A stretch of 64,000 bases of DNA from Aureococcus anophagefferens (Eukaryota > Sar > Pelagophyceae > Pelagomonadales > Pelagomonadaceae): positions 212,483-276,482 of the forward strand of contig NW_008705564.1 of the NCBI RefSeq assembly GCF_000186865.1, read 5' to 3'. The notes beneath the pieces were generated by a model, which was given only the letters and a program-made list of their open reading frames with translations, was not told where the DNA came from and did no database searches. Both the position numbers and the translations under genes were made by a program. The first letter of the stretch is position 1. Each line of letters starts with the position of its first letter. Below, piece by piece: positions 46,518-56,100 of the stretch.

Positions 46518-47495
46518 ATGAACACGAAAGCGGCGCGCGGCAAGGCGCCGGCGCAGCCCCCGGGGCTCGCGAGCCCCGCGGCGCGCGACGAGGCCTGGGC
46601 GGCGGGCTCGCAGCCGCAGAGCAACCTCTACGAGCGGCTGCCCCGGGCGGCCGTGGCGTCGACGTTCGTCTGCGTGGTGCTCTTCGCGTCGACGAACCCC
46701 CGCGGGGGCCCCTGGGGCTTCGGCACGCTGCCCTGGCTCGGGGCGCCCCGCGGCGGTCGGCCCGACGCGCGGGGCCCGCGCTTCGTGCCGCCGAGCCAGC
46801 GGAAGCGCGCCGAGGTCGAGCTCCGGCGGCGCCTCGAGGCCGGCGGCGCGGGCCCGGCCGCGCCGGCCGCGCCGGCGCCCGCCGGGGAGCGCGGGGCCTG
46901 GATCGACGCCTCGGGCCCGCGCCTCGGCGACGGCGACGGCGGCGCCGCGCCGCGGTCGCCGGAGGCCGCCGCGGAGGCCGCGGGCGAGTACGTCGGCTGC
47001 TTCAGCAGCGAGACGTGGTTCACGGGGCGGCGCTACCTCGGCGGGTCGCGGGGCGCCTACTACCGCCTCGCCGCCGCCGACGCCCTCCGGGGCCGCAAGC
47101 CCTACTTCGCCTGCGCGCGCCACGGCGGCGACGGCCACGGCTTCGTCTTCGACGCGCTCGCGGAGGACGCGCGGCTCGCGTTCCCCGAGGGCGACCTCGT
47201 CGCCGGCGGCTGCGAGCACGCCTGCGCCGACGACGCGTCCAAGCTCTGCGGCTGCACGGACGACGGCTGCACGGGCGCGCAGACCGCGGGCCAGGAGCAC
47301 CACCGCCGCTGGGCCGTCTACCGGCTCCCCGAGGCCGCGGCGGCGCCGCCGCCGCCGCCGGAGCCGCGCGCGGCCGACGGCGGCGGCGACGGCGACGCCT
47401 GGACCCTGCGCCGCGAGCGCGCCGCGGAGGCGCGGCTCTTCGAGGCCGCGGCGGCGACGGCCTTCGGCCACCTCGGCTTCCCGGACCCGCAATAA
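46518..47495 (+). CDS. Type II membrane protein with WSC domain
   Basis: 325 aa from ATG 46518. A short cytoplasmic part is followed by one hydrophobic segment near residues 43-58 (AAVASTFVCVVLFAS), a Pro/Ala-rich stem, and at 155-260 a WSC-type Cys-rich module (GEYVGCFSSETWFTGRRYLG, YFACARHGGDGHGFVFD, GGCEHACADDASKLCGCTDD). WSC domains bind carbohydrate in cell-surface sensors and some xylosyl/other glycosyltransferases; no catalytic domain is visible here. The C-terminus is short and Ala-rich. Convergent with the next gene. Confidence 0.75.
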   Translation: MNTKAARGKAPAQPPGLASPAARDEAWAAGSQPQSNLYERLPRAAVASTFVCVVLFASTNPRGGPWGFGTLPWLGAPRGGRPDARGPRFVPPSQRKRAEVELRRRLEAGGAGPAAPAAPAPAGERGAWIDASGPRLGDGDGGAAPRSPEAAAEAAGEYVGCFSSETWFTGRRYLGGSRGAYYRLAAADALRGRKPYFACARHGGDGHGFVFDALAEDARLAFPEGDLVAGGCEHACADDASKLCGCTDDGCTGAQTAGQEHHRRWAVYRLPEAAAAPPPPPEPRAADGGGDGDAWTLRRERAAEARLFEAAAATAFGHLGFPDPQ

Positions 47496-47578
47496 GAATC
47501 AAAAGGCGAGCGGAGGTCTGTAGGGAGCGCGCCGGGGCGGGAGCGGCGGCCGGGAGGGAAGGGGGGGGGCGCCGGGGC

Positions 47579-49063
47579 CTACGCCTCGGTCTCGCTGCTG
47601 CTCGTCGTCGTCGCGGCGACGGTGAGGTCGTCCGTCTTCGTCGGGTCGTCGTCGCCCGGCTCCAGGTGCGACACGGGCGCCGACTTCGTGATGCACTTGC
47701 CCTCGCTGCAGAGGTGGAAGAGCACGTTCGACGTGTTGTAGCAGCCGTAGGTCATCATCGTCGACGTGCCCGCGTCCGTGAGGTAGCCGTCGAGCTGGAT
47801 CGCGTCGCCCGTGGGCTCGACGGCGTAGACGTCGAGGGCGCCGAAGCCGACGCGGCTGCAGTGCCACTTGTTGCCCGCCGTCGTGAGGAGGTCCGTGTAC
47901 GTGTCCACGGGCACCTCGTACTGCGTGAGGTCGAAGTGGTTGTCGTAGTACTGGTCGAAGCCGCACGACGGCGACGTGTACGAGGCCTCGTGGGCCTCGT
48001 TCTTCGCGTTCTCGAGGTCCTTGACGCCGAAGGTCGACGCGTAGCTCGACGTGTCCGTGCGCTGGATGAAGCGGATGGGCATCGCGGCCTCCGGGAGCCG
48101 GAACGTCTTCATCGTGAGCCCCTCGGTCTCGTCGCTGTAGAGGTAGTCGAAGTCGGCCTGGAGGATCTGCGTGTAGTACGTCGAGATGGTCTCGATGTCC
48201 GACGTCCCCTTGGAGATGGCCACGGGGATGAGGTAGTCCTCGCCCGGCGGGCTCGCGCCCGCGGACGAGATCGTGCTGTGCGGGAGGCGGACCATGTCGT
48301 CCTCGAAGATGGGGCGCTGGGCCTTGGCCTCCGGCGCGACGGCGGACACGATCTCGAAGTTGATCTGCGAGTCCGGAATGTGGACGATGAGCGAGAAGAA
48401 GGTCCGGCCCGTCGTGCCGCCGTCCGTCGTGTGGACGTCGCTGTTGTCCTTCCAGCGGAGCAGCATGTAGGCGACGCCGTCGCGCTCGAAGTCGTTGATG
48501 TAGGAGTCGAGCGAGTTCGCGACGAATACCGTCGCGAAGTCCATGAAGGCGTCGTACTCGCCCATGGTCCCGAGGCGCGCGTTGAAGTGCGCCTCGACCG
48601 TCGCGACGTCCGTGTCGCCCGCGGGCCGCTTCGCCGCGTTCACCATGTGGATGCCGAAGCACGGCGTCGCCTCGCCCTCGTTCGTCCCGTTGAGGGCCAG
48701 GCGCACGTAGCTGCCGCAGCCGCCCATGCTGTGCTCGCAGAGCGAGTAGTCCGTGAAGCCGCCGTCGGACTCGCACTCGACGGGGAAGTAGCTGCGGAGC
48801 CACTTGCCCGTCGTCGCGGGCTCGGAGACGGAGAACGTCTGCTTCGAGATGGTCAAGTTGCAGTACGCCGATTTCAGCGACCCGAGCTCCGTCGCCGTCG
48901 CCTCGACGGGCCGGCGCGTGAACGCGGCCGCGACGCCGCCCGCGAGCAGCCCCAGTCCGACGAGGCCCGCGGCGAGTTTCCGCGACGGCCGGTTCGTCAC
49001 GACGATCGGTTCCTGTTCGACCTTGGCCGGGGCCGACGAGGCGAGGAGCGTCTCCTCCTCCAT
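47579..49063 (-). CDS. Type II membrane protein of unknown function
   Basis: 494 aa from the ATG ending at 49063. The cytoplasmic N-terminus is followed by one hydrophobic span (LAAGLVGLGLLAGGVAAAF, residues 30-49). The large extracytoplasmic part has Cys pairs (CESDGGFTDYSLCEHSMGGC), Asn glycosylation sites and an even, globular composition (FDYLYSDETEGLTMKTFRLP, WHCSRVGFGALDVYAVEPTG). The C-terminal tail is Ser/Thr-rich. No domain recognised; probably a secretory-pathway or surface protein. Its ATG is 170 bp from that of the divergent ASNSD1-like gene. Confidence 0.75.
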   Translation of the reverse strand: MEEETLLASSAPAKVEQEPIVVTNRPSRKLAAGLVGLGLLAGGVAAAFTRRPVEATATELGSLKSAYCNLTISKQTFSVSEPATTGKWLRSYFPVECESDGGFTDYSLCEHSMGGCGSYVRLALNGTNEGEATPCFGIHMVNAAKRPAGDTDVATVEAHFNARLGTMGEYDAFMDFATVFVANSLDSYINDFERDGVAYMLLRWKDNSDVHTTDGGTTGRTFFSLIVHIPDSQINFEIVSAVAPEAKAQRPIFEDDMVRLPHSTISSAGASPPGEDYLIPVAISKGTSDIETISTYYTQILQADFDYLYSDETEGLTMKTFRLPEAAMPIRFIQRTDTSSYASTFGVKDLENAKNEAHEASYTSPSCGFDQYYDNHFDLTQYEVPVDTYTDLLTTAGNKWHCSRVGFGALDVYAVEPTGDAIQLDGYLTDAGTSTMMTYGCYNTSNVLFHLCSEGKCITKSAPVSHLEPGDDDPTKTDDLTVAATTTSSSETEA

Positions 49064-49232
49064 GGTCGCGCGCGGGCAGCAGCCGACGACGACGATGGGC
49101 AGCCCAAGTGCGCCCCTGAATCCACGAGCGCCAGTGCAGCTTTGTCCTACGAATCATTTTGCGATTGTTGAGGCAATTCCTCGAGGCCCCTGGGAGGCGA
49201 TATGGCATCGCGCCGCCTCCCAGGCTAGCACC

Positions 49233-51311
49233 ATGTGCGGCATCGCCGCGTTGGTCTACGGCGACGACGCCGCCGCGCCGGCGGATGCGACGCGCGCCGT
49301 CCTCGAGTTCGCCACGCGCTGCGGCCTCGAGCGCCGCGGGCCCGACGGCCTCGACGCCGCCGTGCCGGCGCCGCGCGTGGCGCTCGCGGCGTCGGTGCTG
49401 CGCATGCGCCGCACGGACGACTGGCGCCAGCCCGTCGTCGACGGCCGCGGCAACGCGCTCGCGTGGAACGGCGAGTGGTTCGACGGCGACGGCGCGCCGC
49501 CGGCCGGCGCGGGCGACACCGCGGCGGTCGCAAAAATGCTCGGCGCGGCCGTCGCGGGCCTCGCGGACGCGGCGGACGCGGCGGCGGCCATGGCGGCGGT
49601 CCTCGCGGGCCGCGTCCGCGGGCCCTACGCGGTCGCGTTCTACGCCGCGGACGCCGGCGCGCTGCTGTTCTGCCGGGACCCGCTGGGCCGCCGGTCGCTC
49701 GCGTTCGGCCCCGCCGAGCGCGCCTTCGGCGTCGCGTCCGCCGTGCCGCGCGGCGCCGCGGGCTGGGCCGAGGTGCCGACGGACGGCGTGCGGTCGCGGC
49801 GGGGTTTGGAGGCGCCGTGGCCGCGCGCGGGCTTCTACGACGCCGTCGCGTGGCCTCCCGCGAACATCGCGTTCGACCCGCCGCCGCGCGCGGCCGCCGC
49901 GGCGCGGCTCCGGGCCGCGCTCTCCGGCGCCGTGGCGCGGCGCGTCGCCGGCCACGACGACGTCGCCGTGCTCTTCAGCGGCGGCCTGGATTCGGCGGTG
50001 CTCGCGCGGCTCCAGGGCAGCACAAGAGAGCGAAATTCCCAACTTCAAAGGCTCCGATCTCGGCCATTTTCCACTCGTTTCGGCTGATTTTTGGACGAGC
50101 GATCATCTCTCGGAACGCTCTCGAAGCGTGGATGTGTTTTTTGTAACGCGCGCGCGCGGAACACTCACGTTGAAGCGACGTTGAATCACTCTTGTCCTGC
50201 CCAGGCGCGGCTCGCGCACGACCACGTCGACGCGCGCGCGCGCATCGACCTCGTCAACGTCGCCTTCGGCGAGACGGGCCGCGCCGAGGCCGACGCGGCG
50301 CCGGACCGCGCCGCGGGCCGCGCGACGGCGCGCGAGCTGCGCGCGGCCTGCCCCGGCCGCGAGTTCCGGCTCGTCGAGGTTTCCGTGTCGGCGGCGGATC
50401 TCGCGCGCGACGCGCGGACGATCGCGGCGCTCGCGGCGCCCTGCGGCGACCACATGTCCTTCAACCTCGCCGCGGCGCTCTTCTTCGGCGCCGCGGGCGC
50501 CGGCGTGCGGCGCGACGAGGACGCCGGCGGCGACGGCGGCGGCGGCGGCGGCCTCCGCTACGGCGCGCGGCCGCCGCCGCCGGCCGCGCCGGCGCCGCCC
50601 GCCGCCGCGCGGCCGTGCGCCGCGCCGGGCTGCGCCTACGAGGCCCACGCGCGCTGCGCCGCGGCCCAGTGCGGCGTCTGCTGCCGCCGCCGGTGCCGGG
50701 CCGACGGCGCGGCGTGCCGCGCGCACCCGCCGCGGAGGACCCGGGAGGAGAGGGCCGCGGCGGCCCGGCCCCCGGCGCCGCCGCCGCGCGCGCCGTCGCC
50801 GCCCCGGGGCCCGGCGGCGACGTCGCGCGCGCGGTGCCTCCTGCTCGGCATGGGCGCGGACGAGCTCCTCGCGGGCTACGCGCGGCACCGGACGGCCTAC
50901 GCGCGCGGCGGCGCGCCGGCGCTCGCCGCGGAGCTCGACGGCGACCTCGTGCGCCTCGCGTCGCGGAACCTGGGCCGCGACGACCGCGTCGTGTCGCACC
51001 ACGGCCGCGAGGCGCGGTTCCCGTACCTCGACGAGGCCGTGCTCGCCGTCGTCCGCGGGGAGCTCGGGCCCGCCGTCGCGGACCTCGACGAGCCGCCGGG
51101 CGTCGGCGCGAAGCGGGTGCTGCGGGACGTCGCGGCGGACCTCGGGCTGCCGCGCGTCGCGACGCTCGTGAAGCGCGCGTTGCAGTTCGGCACGCGCATC
51201 GCGCCCTTCTCCAACCGGCTCTGCTTCGGCTCGAACCGGAAGGGCGACGGCACGGCGGCCTTCGACGTCGATCTGCTGCTGGCGCGCATCGAGGGTGTAG
51301 GTGTCAGCTAG
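49233..51311 (+). CDS. ASNSD1: Asparagine synthetase domain-containing protein (ASNSD1-like)
   Basis: Exons 49233-50003 and 50205-51311 give 625 aa; the intron is introner B3. N-terminal class II glutaminase domain: MCGIAALVYG with Cys2 as nucleophile, LERRGPDGLDAAV, ALAWNGEWFDG, RGPYAVAFYAADAGALLFCR and DPLGRRSLAF. The synthetase half has the ATP PP-loop VLFSGGLDSAVLARLAHDHV spelled across the splice junction, CGDHMSFNLAAALFFGAAG, LLLGMGADELLAGYARHR and HHGREARFPYLDEAVLAVV. Between the last blocks lies a Cys-rich insert (PCAAPGCAYEAHARC, QCGVCCRRRC, CRAHPP) that may bind zinc. The architecture is that of ASNSD1; biochemical activity in the family is not well established. Confidence 0.9.
50004..50204 (-). 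mobile_element. Introner B3 (ASNSD1-like gene intron)
   Basis: 201-nt GC-AG phase-0 intron: target copy gcgcggct (50004-50011), element 50012-50204, identical copy gcgcggct at exon 2 (8/8). The B element is inverted relative to the gene (ggacgagcgatcatctctcg on the plus strand). Ends ccagggcagcacaagag and cttgtcctgcccag. It sits just after the PP-loop SGGLDSAVL, a position where imprecise splicing would destroy the enzyme. Confidence 0.95.
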
Positions 51312-52040
51312 GGGTCGCGTAGGCGGGCGCGGCGGCGGGGCGCGTGGTGCTCGGGCCACGCGATCGTCATCGAGGAGTCGGGCAGCTTAAAAATTGATCG
51401 TCCCCCCCTCGTTGAACACGTGAAGTGCAATTCTCGGCCTCGCCATTCGCGATCACCTCCCGGCACACGGAGGTCTCGAGGAAGAGCGGCGAGGACAGCA
51501 AGCCAACGCTGTGGCAACAGCATCGCGATCAAGGACTACTTGGAGATCGTGTACATCTGCATGGACATGGACGGCCCCTGGACCGACGACGAGCTCTGCA
51601 AGATCGAGGACCACTGGACGACCCAACCCAAACTCTCCCTCGGCCGCCTCGTAGCGAGGCGCCAGGCCGGCTCCGGCTGAGCCTGAGGTCGAGCTCGAGT
51701 CCCCAAACCTCCGACTCCCGCGGTTCCTCCCGGGCCCCCTACGTTTAGAGACGCGTCAAGGCAACAGCATCGGCGAGCGGAGCGCTCCAGCTTGTGGTCC
51801 CGGCGTCCCGGGGCCGTGCTGCTCGCACAGTCGTGAGCTCATGAGTATTAGACGACCGCGAGCCGCGCCTACGGAGATTCATTGACGCAAGCACGCGCCC
51901 GCGTCTCGAAATTTCTCGCCCGCTCCCCCGCGCCTCCCCCCTCCGCGCTCATCTTGCTCCCGCCTCCCGTCGGTCTCGACTTCAAACTACGTCGCCCTGC
52001 CTCCTCGCGATTTATTCAAAACCTCCCAGGTTCACACGCG
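51312..52040. other. Lower-GC stretch with only weak ORFs
   Basis: A plus-strand frame ending at 51680 (IAIKDYLEIVYICMDMDGPW, DDELCKIEDHWTTQPKLSLG) has an ordinary protein composition but no start context or family. A minus-strand frame (51532-51308, ending SSMTIAWPEHHAPRRR) shares stop bases with the ASNSD1-like gene. Neither is strong enough to call. GC content falls relative to the flanking genes. Confidence 0.4.
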
Positions 52041-52790
52041 ATGCTACTCCACATGCTCACCGCTGTCGCCCTCCTCTCCGCCGCCCACCAGGTCCAGGGC
52101 ATCAAGGTCACGGCCTCGGCGTCGAACCTTGGCGCGCCGGCGTCGGACGCCGAGGCCGCGGCCTCGCTCAAGGACCTCCTCCGCTCGTCGACACAGGACA
52201 TCCTCGCGTCGCGCCGTCTCTCAGACCACGACGGCCAAGACCACGGCGACCAGACGAGGTCCGGCGGCGGTGACACCAGCGGCGGCAGCAGCACCAGGAG
52301 TTTTCAGACGTTTCCGCGTAACATATGGATCTTCTGGAAGCAAGGTTTGATTGAGAATGAGGCCGCGGTACGCTGTATTCAAAGTTGGAGAACACGCAAT
52401 CCAAATTGGAATCAGATACGACGCTACCGACTTTTATTGCAGGAAAGGACGCCACCTTGATCCAATCAATTAAAAGCAAGCAATCATCGTCCGATCTGGC
52501 ACGAGTAGCGTTGTTGGAGAGACTTGGGGGAGCGTACGCCGACGTGGACGTATACAACGTTCTCTCGCTGGACGACTGGCTTCCACAGTACGTCGAACCG
52601 ACCGGTACATTACTCATTTTCACCAATGTAAAAGATCCACATTACATGAATGTACTTTTGGAATCTATTCGAAAAATCCGCCCTGTGAATTCCACCGCAG
52701 ATTCTACCAATCCATGTAGATCCGATCATTCAACGAATCATGCACCAAGCGCAGCGTGACTTACGATACCGTCAGACGACTACTACAACT
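52041..52790 (+). pseudogene. Broken GT32-like (DXD) sugar transferase
   Basis: ATG 52041 opens a signal peptide (MLLHMLTAVALLSAAHQVQG). After a low-complexity linker comes FPRNIWIFWKQGLIENEAAV, RCIQSWRTRNPNWN, the conserved entry of the glycosyltransferase sugar-binding DXD family. The frame then ends within 20 codons, but the family resumes in another frame as KSKQSSSDLARVALLERLGG, AYADVDVYNVLSLDDWL, with the DXD inside YADVDV. A shift near 52410-52420 therefore interrupts it; no clear intron explains the shift. Beyond about 52680 the remaining similarity is split between frames with stops. AT-richer than its surroundings. A decayed gene is likely; an assembly error or unusual intron cannot be excluded. 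Confidence 0.6.
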
Positions 52791-53110
52791 TCGATGTTGG
52801 ACAACAAATTCAGAAAAAAGGTCTCCTACGACTAGAGTTGAGAAGGTCGTCAAGATGCGGTATCACCTTTCACCATCAGACTCGAATCTCAACACTTTCA
52901 CACTGCGCTGGTCGTGAAGAAGTGGCCCCCGCCGCCGCCGAAGCCGCCGCCGCCCGGACGCGCCGCCCGCCTAGCCGGGCGCAACTCAATAAAGAGACCA
53001 AGCCTCTTCAACCTTGGGCACGGCGACGAAGTTTCATGGTGGTAACACATGGCCGCGGCGACCTATCTCGGCTCTCGTCCCTGAACACGGGGCTGGAGGC
53101 GCTCGGAAGG
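52791..53110. other. Non-coding stretch, nothing recognised
   Basis: No frame on either strand shows family resemblance or the local codon preference. It lies between the broken sugar transferase and the stop of the Sec39/NBAS-like gene and may contain that gene's 3'UTR. Confidence 0.4.
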
Positions 53111-56100
53111 TTAGCCCGCGGGGTCCGCGTAGGCGGCGAGCGCGGCGGCGGCGGCGTCGCGGAGCTCGGGCCACGCGTCCCAGCCCCGCGCCCCGGCGCG
53201 GCCGTCGTCGAGGAGCCGCGCGGCGAGCGCGAGGCCCGCGCGCGTCGTCGCGAGGTGCGGCGGCGTGCCCGCGAACGCGTGGGCCGCGCGCGCGACCGCG
53301 AGGAAGTCGCCGTGGTGGCGCCGCGCGGCGGCGGCGAGGACGACGCACGCGACCTTGAAGGGGCGGCTCTCGACGAGCGGCGCGCCGGCCGCCGCCGCGG
53401 GCGCCGCGGCGAGCGCCGCGTACACGCGGCCGTCGCCGCCGGCGTCCATGGCCGCGAGCGCCGCGCCGCTCCGCAGCAGGTCGTCGCCGAGGTCGCCGCC
53501 GGCGCCCGGCGCCGCGGCCCAGGCCGCGGCGAGGTCGCGCGCCGCGGCCCAGCGCACGGACGCGTGCGCCGCGCGCAGGCCCGCTTTGAAGCGCGCGGCG
53601 CCGGGAGGCAGCGCCGCGTAGAGCCGCGCCTCGCCGACGCGGTCGGGCCGCCCGCCCCGCGGCGGCCCGCGCGTCGCCGCGTCGCCGAGCGTCGCGCCGT
53701 CGCCCCGGAGCGCGTGGAGCAGCTGGAGCCAGCAGAGCCCGAGGGGCTCGCCGTCGACGTCGACGTTGACGCCTGTGCCGAAACCAACCACTGGTTTGGG
53801 TGGTCCTGACCAAACTTGAGAACTCTCTAGCTCGGTCACATCGACGTCGATTCGGCTGATTTTTGGACGGATCGATGGCTCTCGTCGAGTTCTCGAAGCA
53901 CAGCAGAAAGCCTTGCGTCGAAACGGTCGCATACGCGCACATTGAAGTCGGGTTGAAGATTTGATTCCCACACAGGTCGACGCCCCGGAGCGCCGCGACG
54001 GCCTCCGCGGCCGACGACGCGCCCCGGCGGTCCGCCCGGCGCCGCTCGTCCTCGTCGCCCGGCGGCTCGCGCGCGTGCGCCAGGTCCAGCAGGGACCAGA
54101 GCAGGCGCGCCTTCTTCCGCAGGTCTCCCGGCGGGCCGGCGAGCGCGGCCGCGAGCAGGTCCGCGAAGAGCGCCTTGACGCCTGGGCGGGAACCTCGCGA
54201 TTCAACGTCGCTTCAACGCGGGTGTGCCGCGCGCGCGCGTTCCGAACACATCGTCCACGCGTCGAGAGCGCTTCGAGAGATGATCGCTCGTCCAAGAATC
54301 AGCCAAAACGAGCGGAAAACGACCGAGAGAAGAGCCTTTGAAGTCGGGGAACGTCGCGCCCTTTTCCCGCCCCGTTTCACGCCCTCGACCGTCGCGAGGT
54401 CGCCGGCGGCCACGTGTCGCGCGCGCTCCGCGCCCCAGCCCCGGGCGACGAGCTCGCTCACGGCGAAGAAGCAGGGGTGGGCCGGGGCCTCCGCGGGCGG
54501 AGGCGTCGCGGCGGCGTCGTCGGCGACCGCGGGCGCCGCCGCCGCGCCTCCCGCGCCGCGCGCGCGCGCGAGCCCGTCGAGGACGCCCAGCGCGCGCAGC
54601 CGCTCCGCCGACGAGTCCTCGTCGTCGCCGTCGCGGACGAGCTCCCCGCGCCGCGCGAGGGCGCCGGCGAGCGCGCCCGCGAAGCCCGCGGCGCCCTCCG
54701 GGTCGCCGTCGGCGCGGTCGCCGAGCGCCGCCGCGGCCGCGAGCGCGGCGTCCGCGGCGTCGCGGCTCAGCGAGCGGTCGCCGTCCTCCCCGTCCCCGAA
54801 GAGGGGCCCGAGCACGAGCGCCGCCGCCGCGTTGGCGAAGGCCTCGCGCGTCGCGGCCTCGGCGGCGCCGCGCGCCTCGTCGGAGCCGCCCGCGGCGCCG
54901 ACGTCCGTGAGCAGCAGGAACGCCTGGAGCACGACGTCGGCGCGCGCCCCGCCGGCGGCGAGCGCGTCCGCCGCCGCGCGCGCGGCGTCGACGAGCGCCG
55001 GGTCGCCGCCCGCGGTGACCGCCATCCTCGCCGCGTCGCGCGTCGCCTTCGCCGCGTCGGTCCCGAACCCCGCCGCGAGGCCCAGCGCCTCGAGCGACGA
55101 CCGGATGGACCGCAGCCGCGGCTCGAGGGGCGCGCCGACGCGGCCCGCGAGCCCCGCGGCGAGGCGCCCGAGGGGCTCGAGGCTCTCGCCCCCAAAGTTC
55201 TCGAAGAACGCGGCCGCGAGCGCGTCGACGGCCGCGCGCTCGTCCGTCGTCGCCGCGCGCGCGAAGAGCGGCGCCGCCCGCTCCGCGGCGGCGCGCTCGA
55301 GGTCGCCCGCGTCGCCCTCGAGGGCGTGGAAGGCCTCGCGCCGCGCCGCGCAGGCGTAGACCTCCGCGGGGGAGACGGCGCCGGCGAACTTCGCGGCGAT
55401 CCGCGCGAGGAGCGGCGCCGTGTCCTTCGTCGCGATGGCGCGCAGGCTCGCCAGCGCCGCGTCGCGCCGCTTCTCCTCCTGCGTCGGCCGCCGCGCCCCC
55501 CGGGCGCGGTCGTCCTCGGGCGTCGCCGCCTCGTCCTCGCCGTCGTCGACGCGCCGCGGCGCGCCGGCGACGATTCCGCCGCAGAGCGGCTTCGCGTCGA
55601 CGGACCGCCCGAGCGCCTTCGTCGCGCGCGCGAAGCGCCGCAGCAGCAAGCCGTGCTCCTGGGCGACGCGGCAGAAGGTCGCGTCGGCCTGGCCGCAGTG
55701 GGCGACGACGAGGCGGCAGAGCAGGTCGAGCGGCCGCGCGTCCGATTCCTTCCGGTAGCGGCCCTTGAGATACTTCAGGAGCACGGCGCCCGGCGGCGGC
55801 GGCAGCCAGGCGCCCCCCGCCTCCGGGCGATCGTCGTCGCCGTCGTCGTCGCTCTCCTTGAGGACGAGCAGCGCCGCGTAGGCCGACGTCGCGGGCGGGT
55901 CGCCGCCGGCGGGCGCGCACGCGACCGCGTCCTCCGCGGCGGGCGCCCGCGCGGGCAGCAGCAGGGACGCGAGCGCGTCGACGTTTCCGCCGGCGCGCGG
56001 CGCGTCGAAGAAGTGGTCGAGGTGGCGCCGCGCGAGGCTCGCGGGGCTCGCCTTCCGGAGCCGCGCGTCGGACGCGCCTGTGTGGAATTCAAATCTTCAA

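Noticed and set aside
46499..49171. 890-aa plus-strand ORF over the WSC and type II membrane genes
   Set aside because: Shadow frame. The WSC-domain frame and the minus-strand membrane protein have coherent domains and targeting signals.
52410..52420. Introner or small intron explaining the frame change in the GT32-like gene
   Set aside because: No GY...AG pair with an 8-bp duplication restores the frame, and further stops follow downstream, so decay is the simpler reading.
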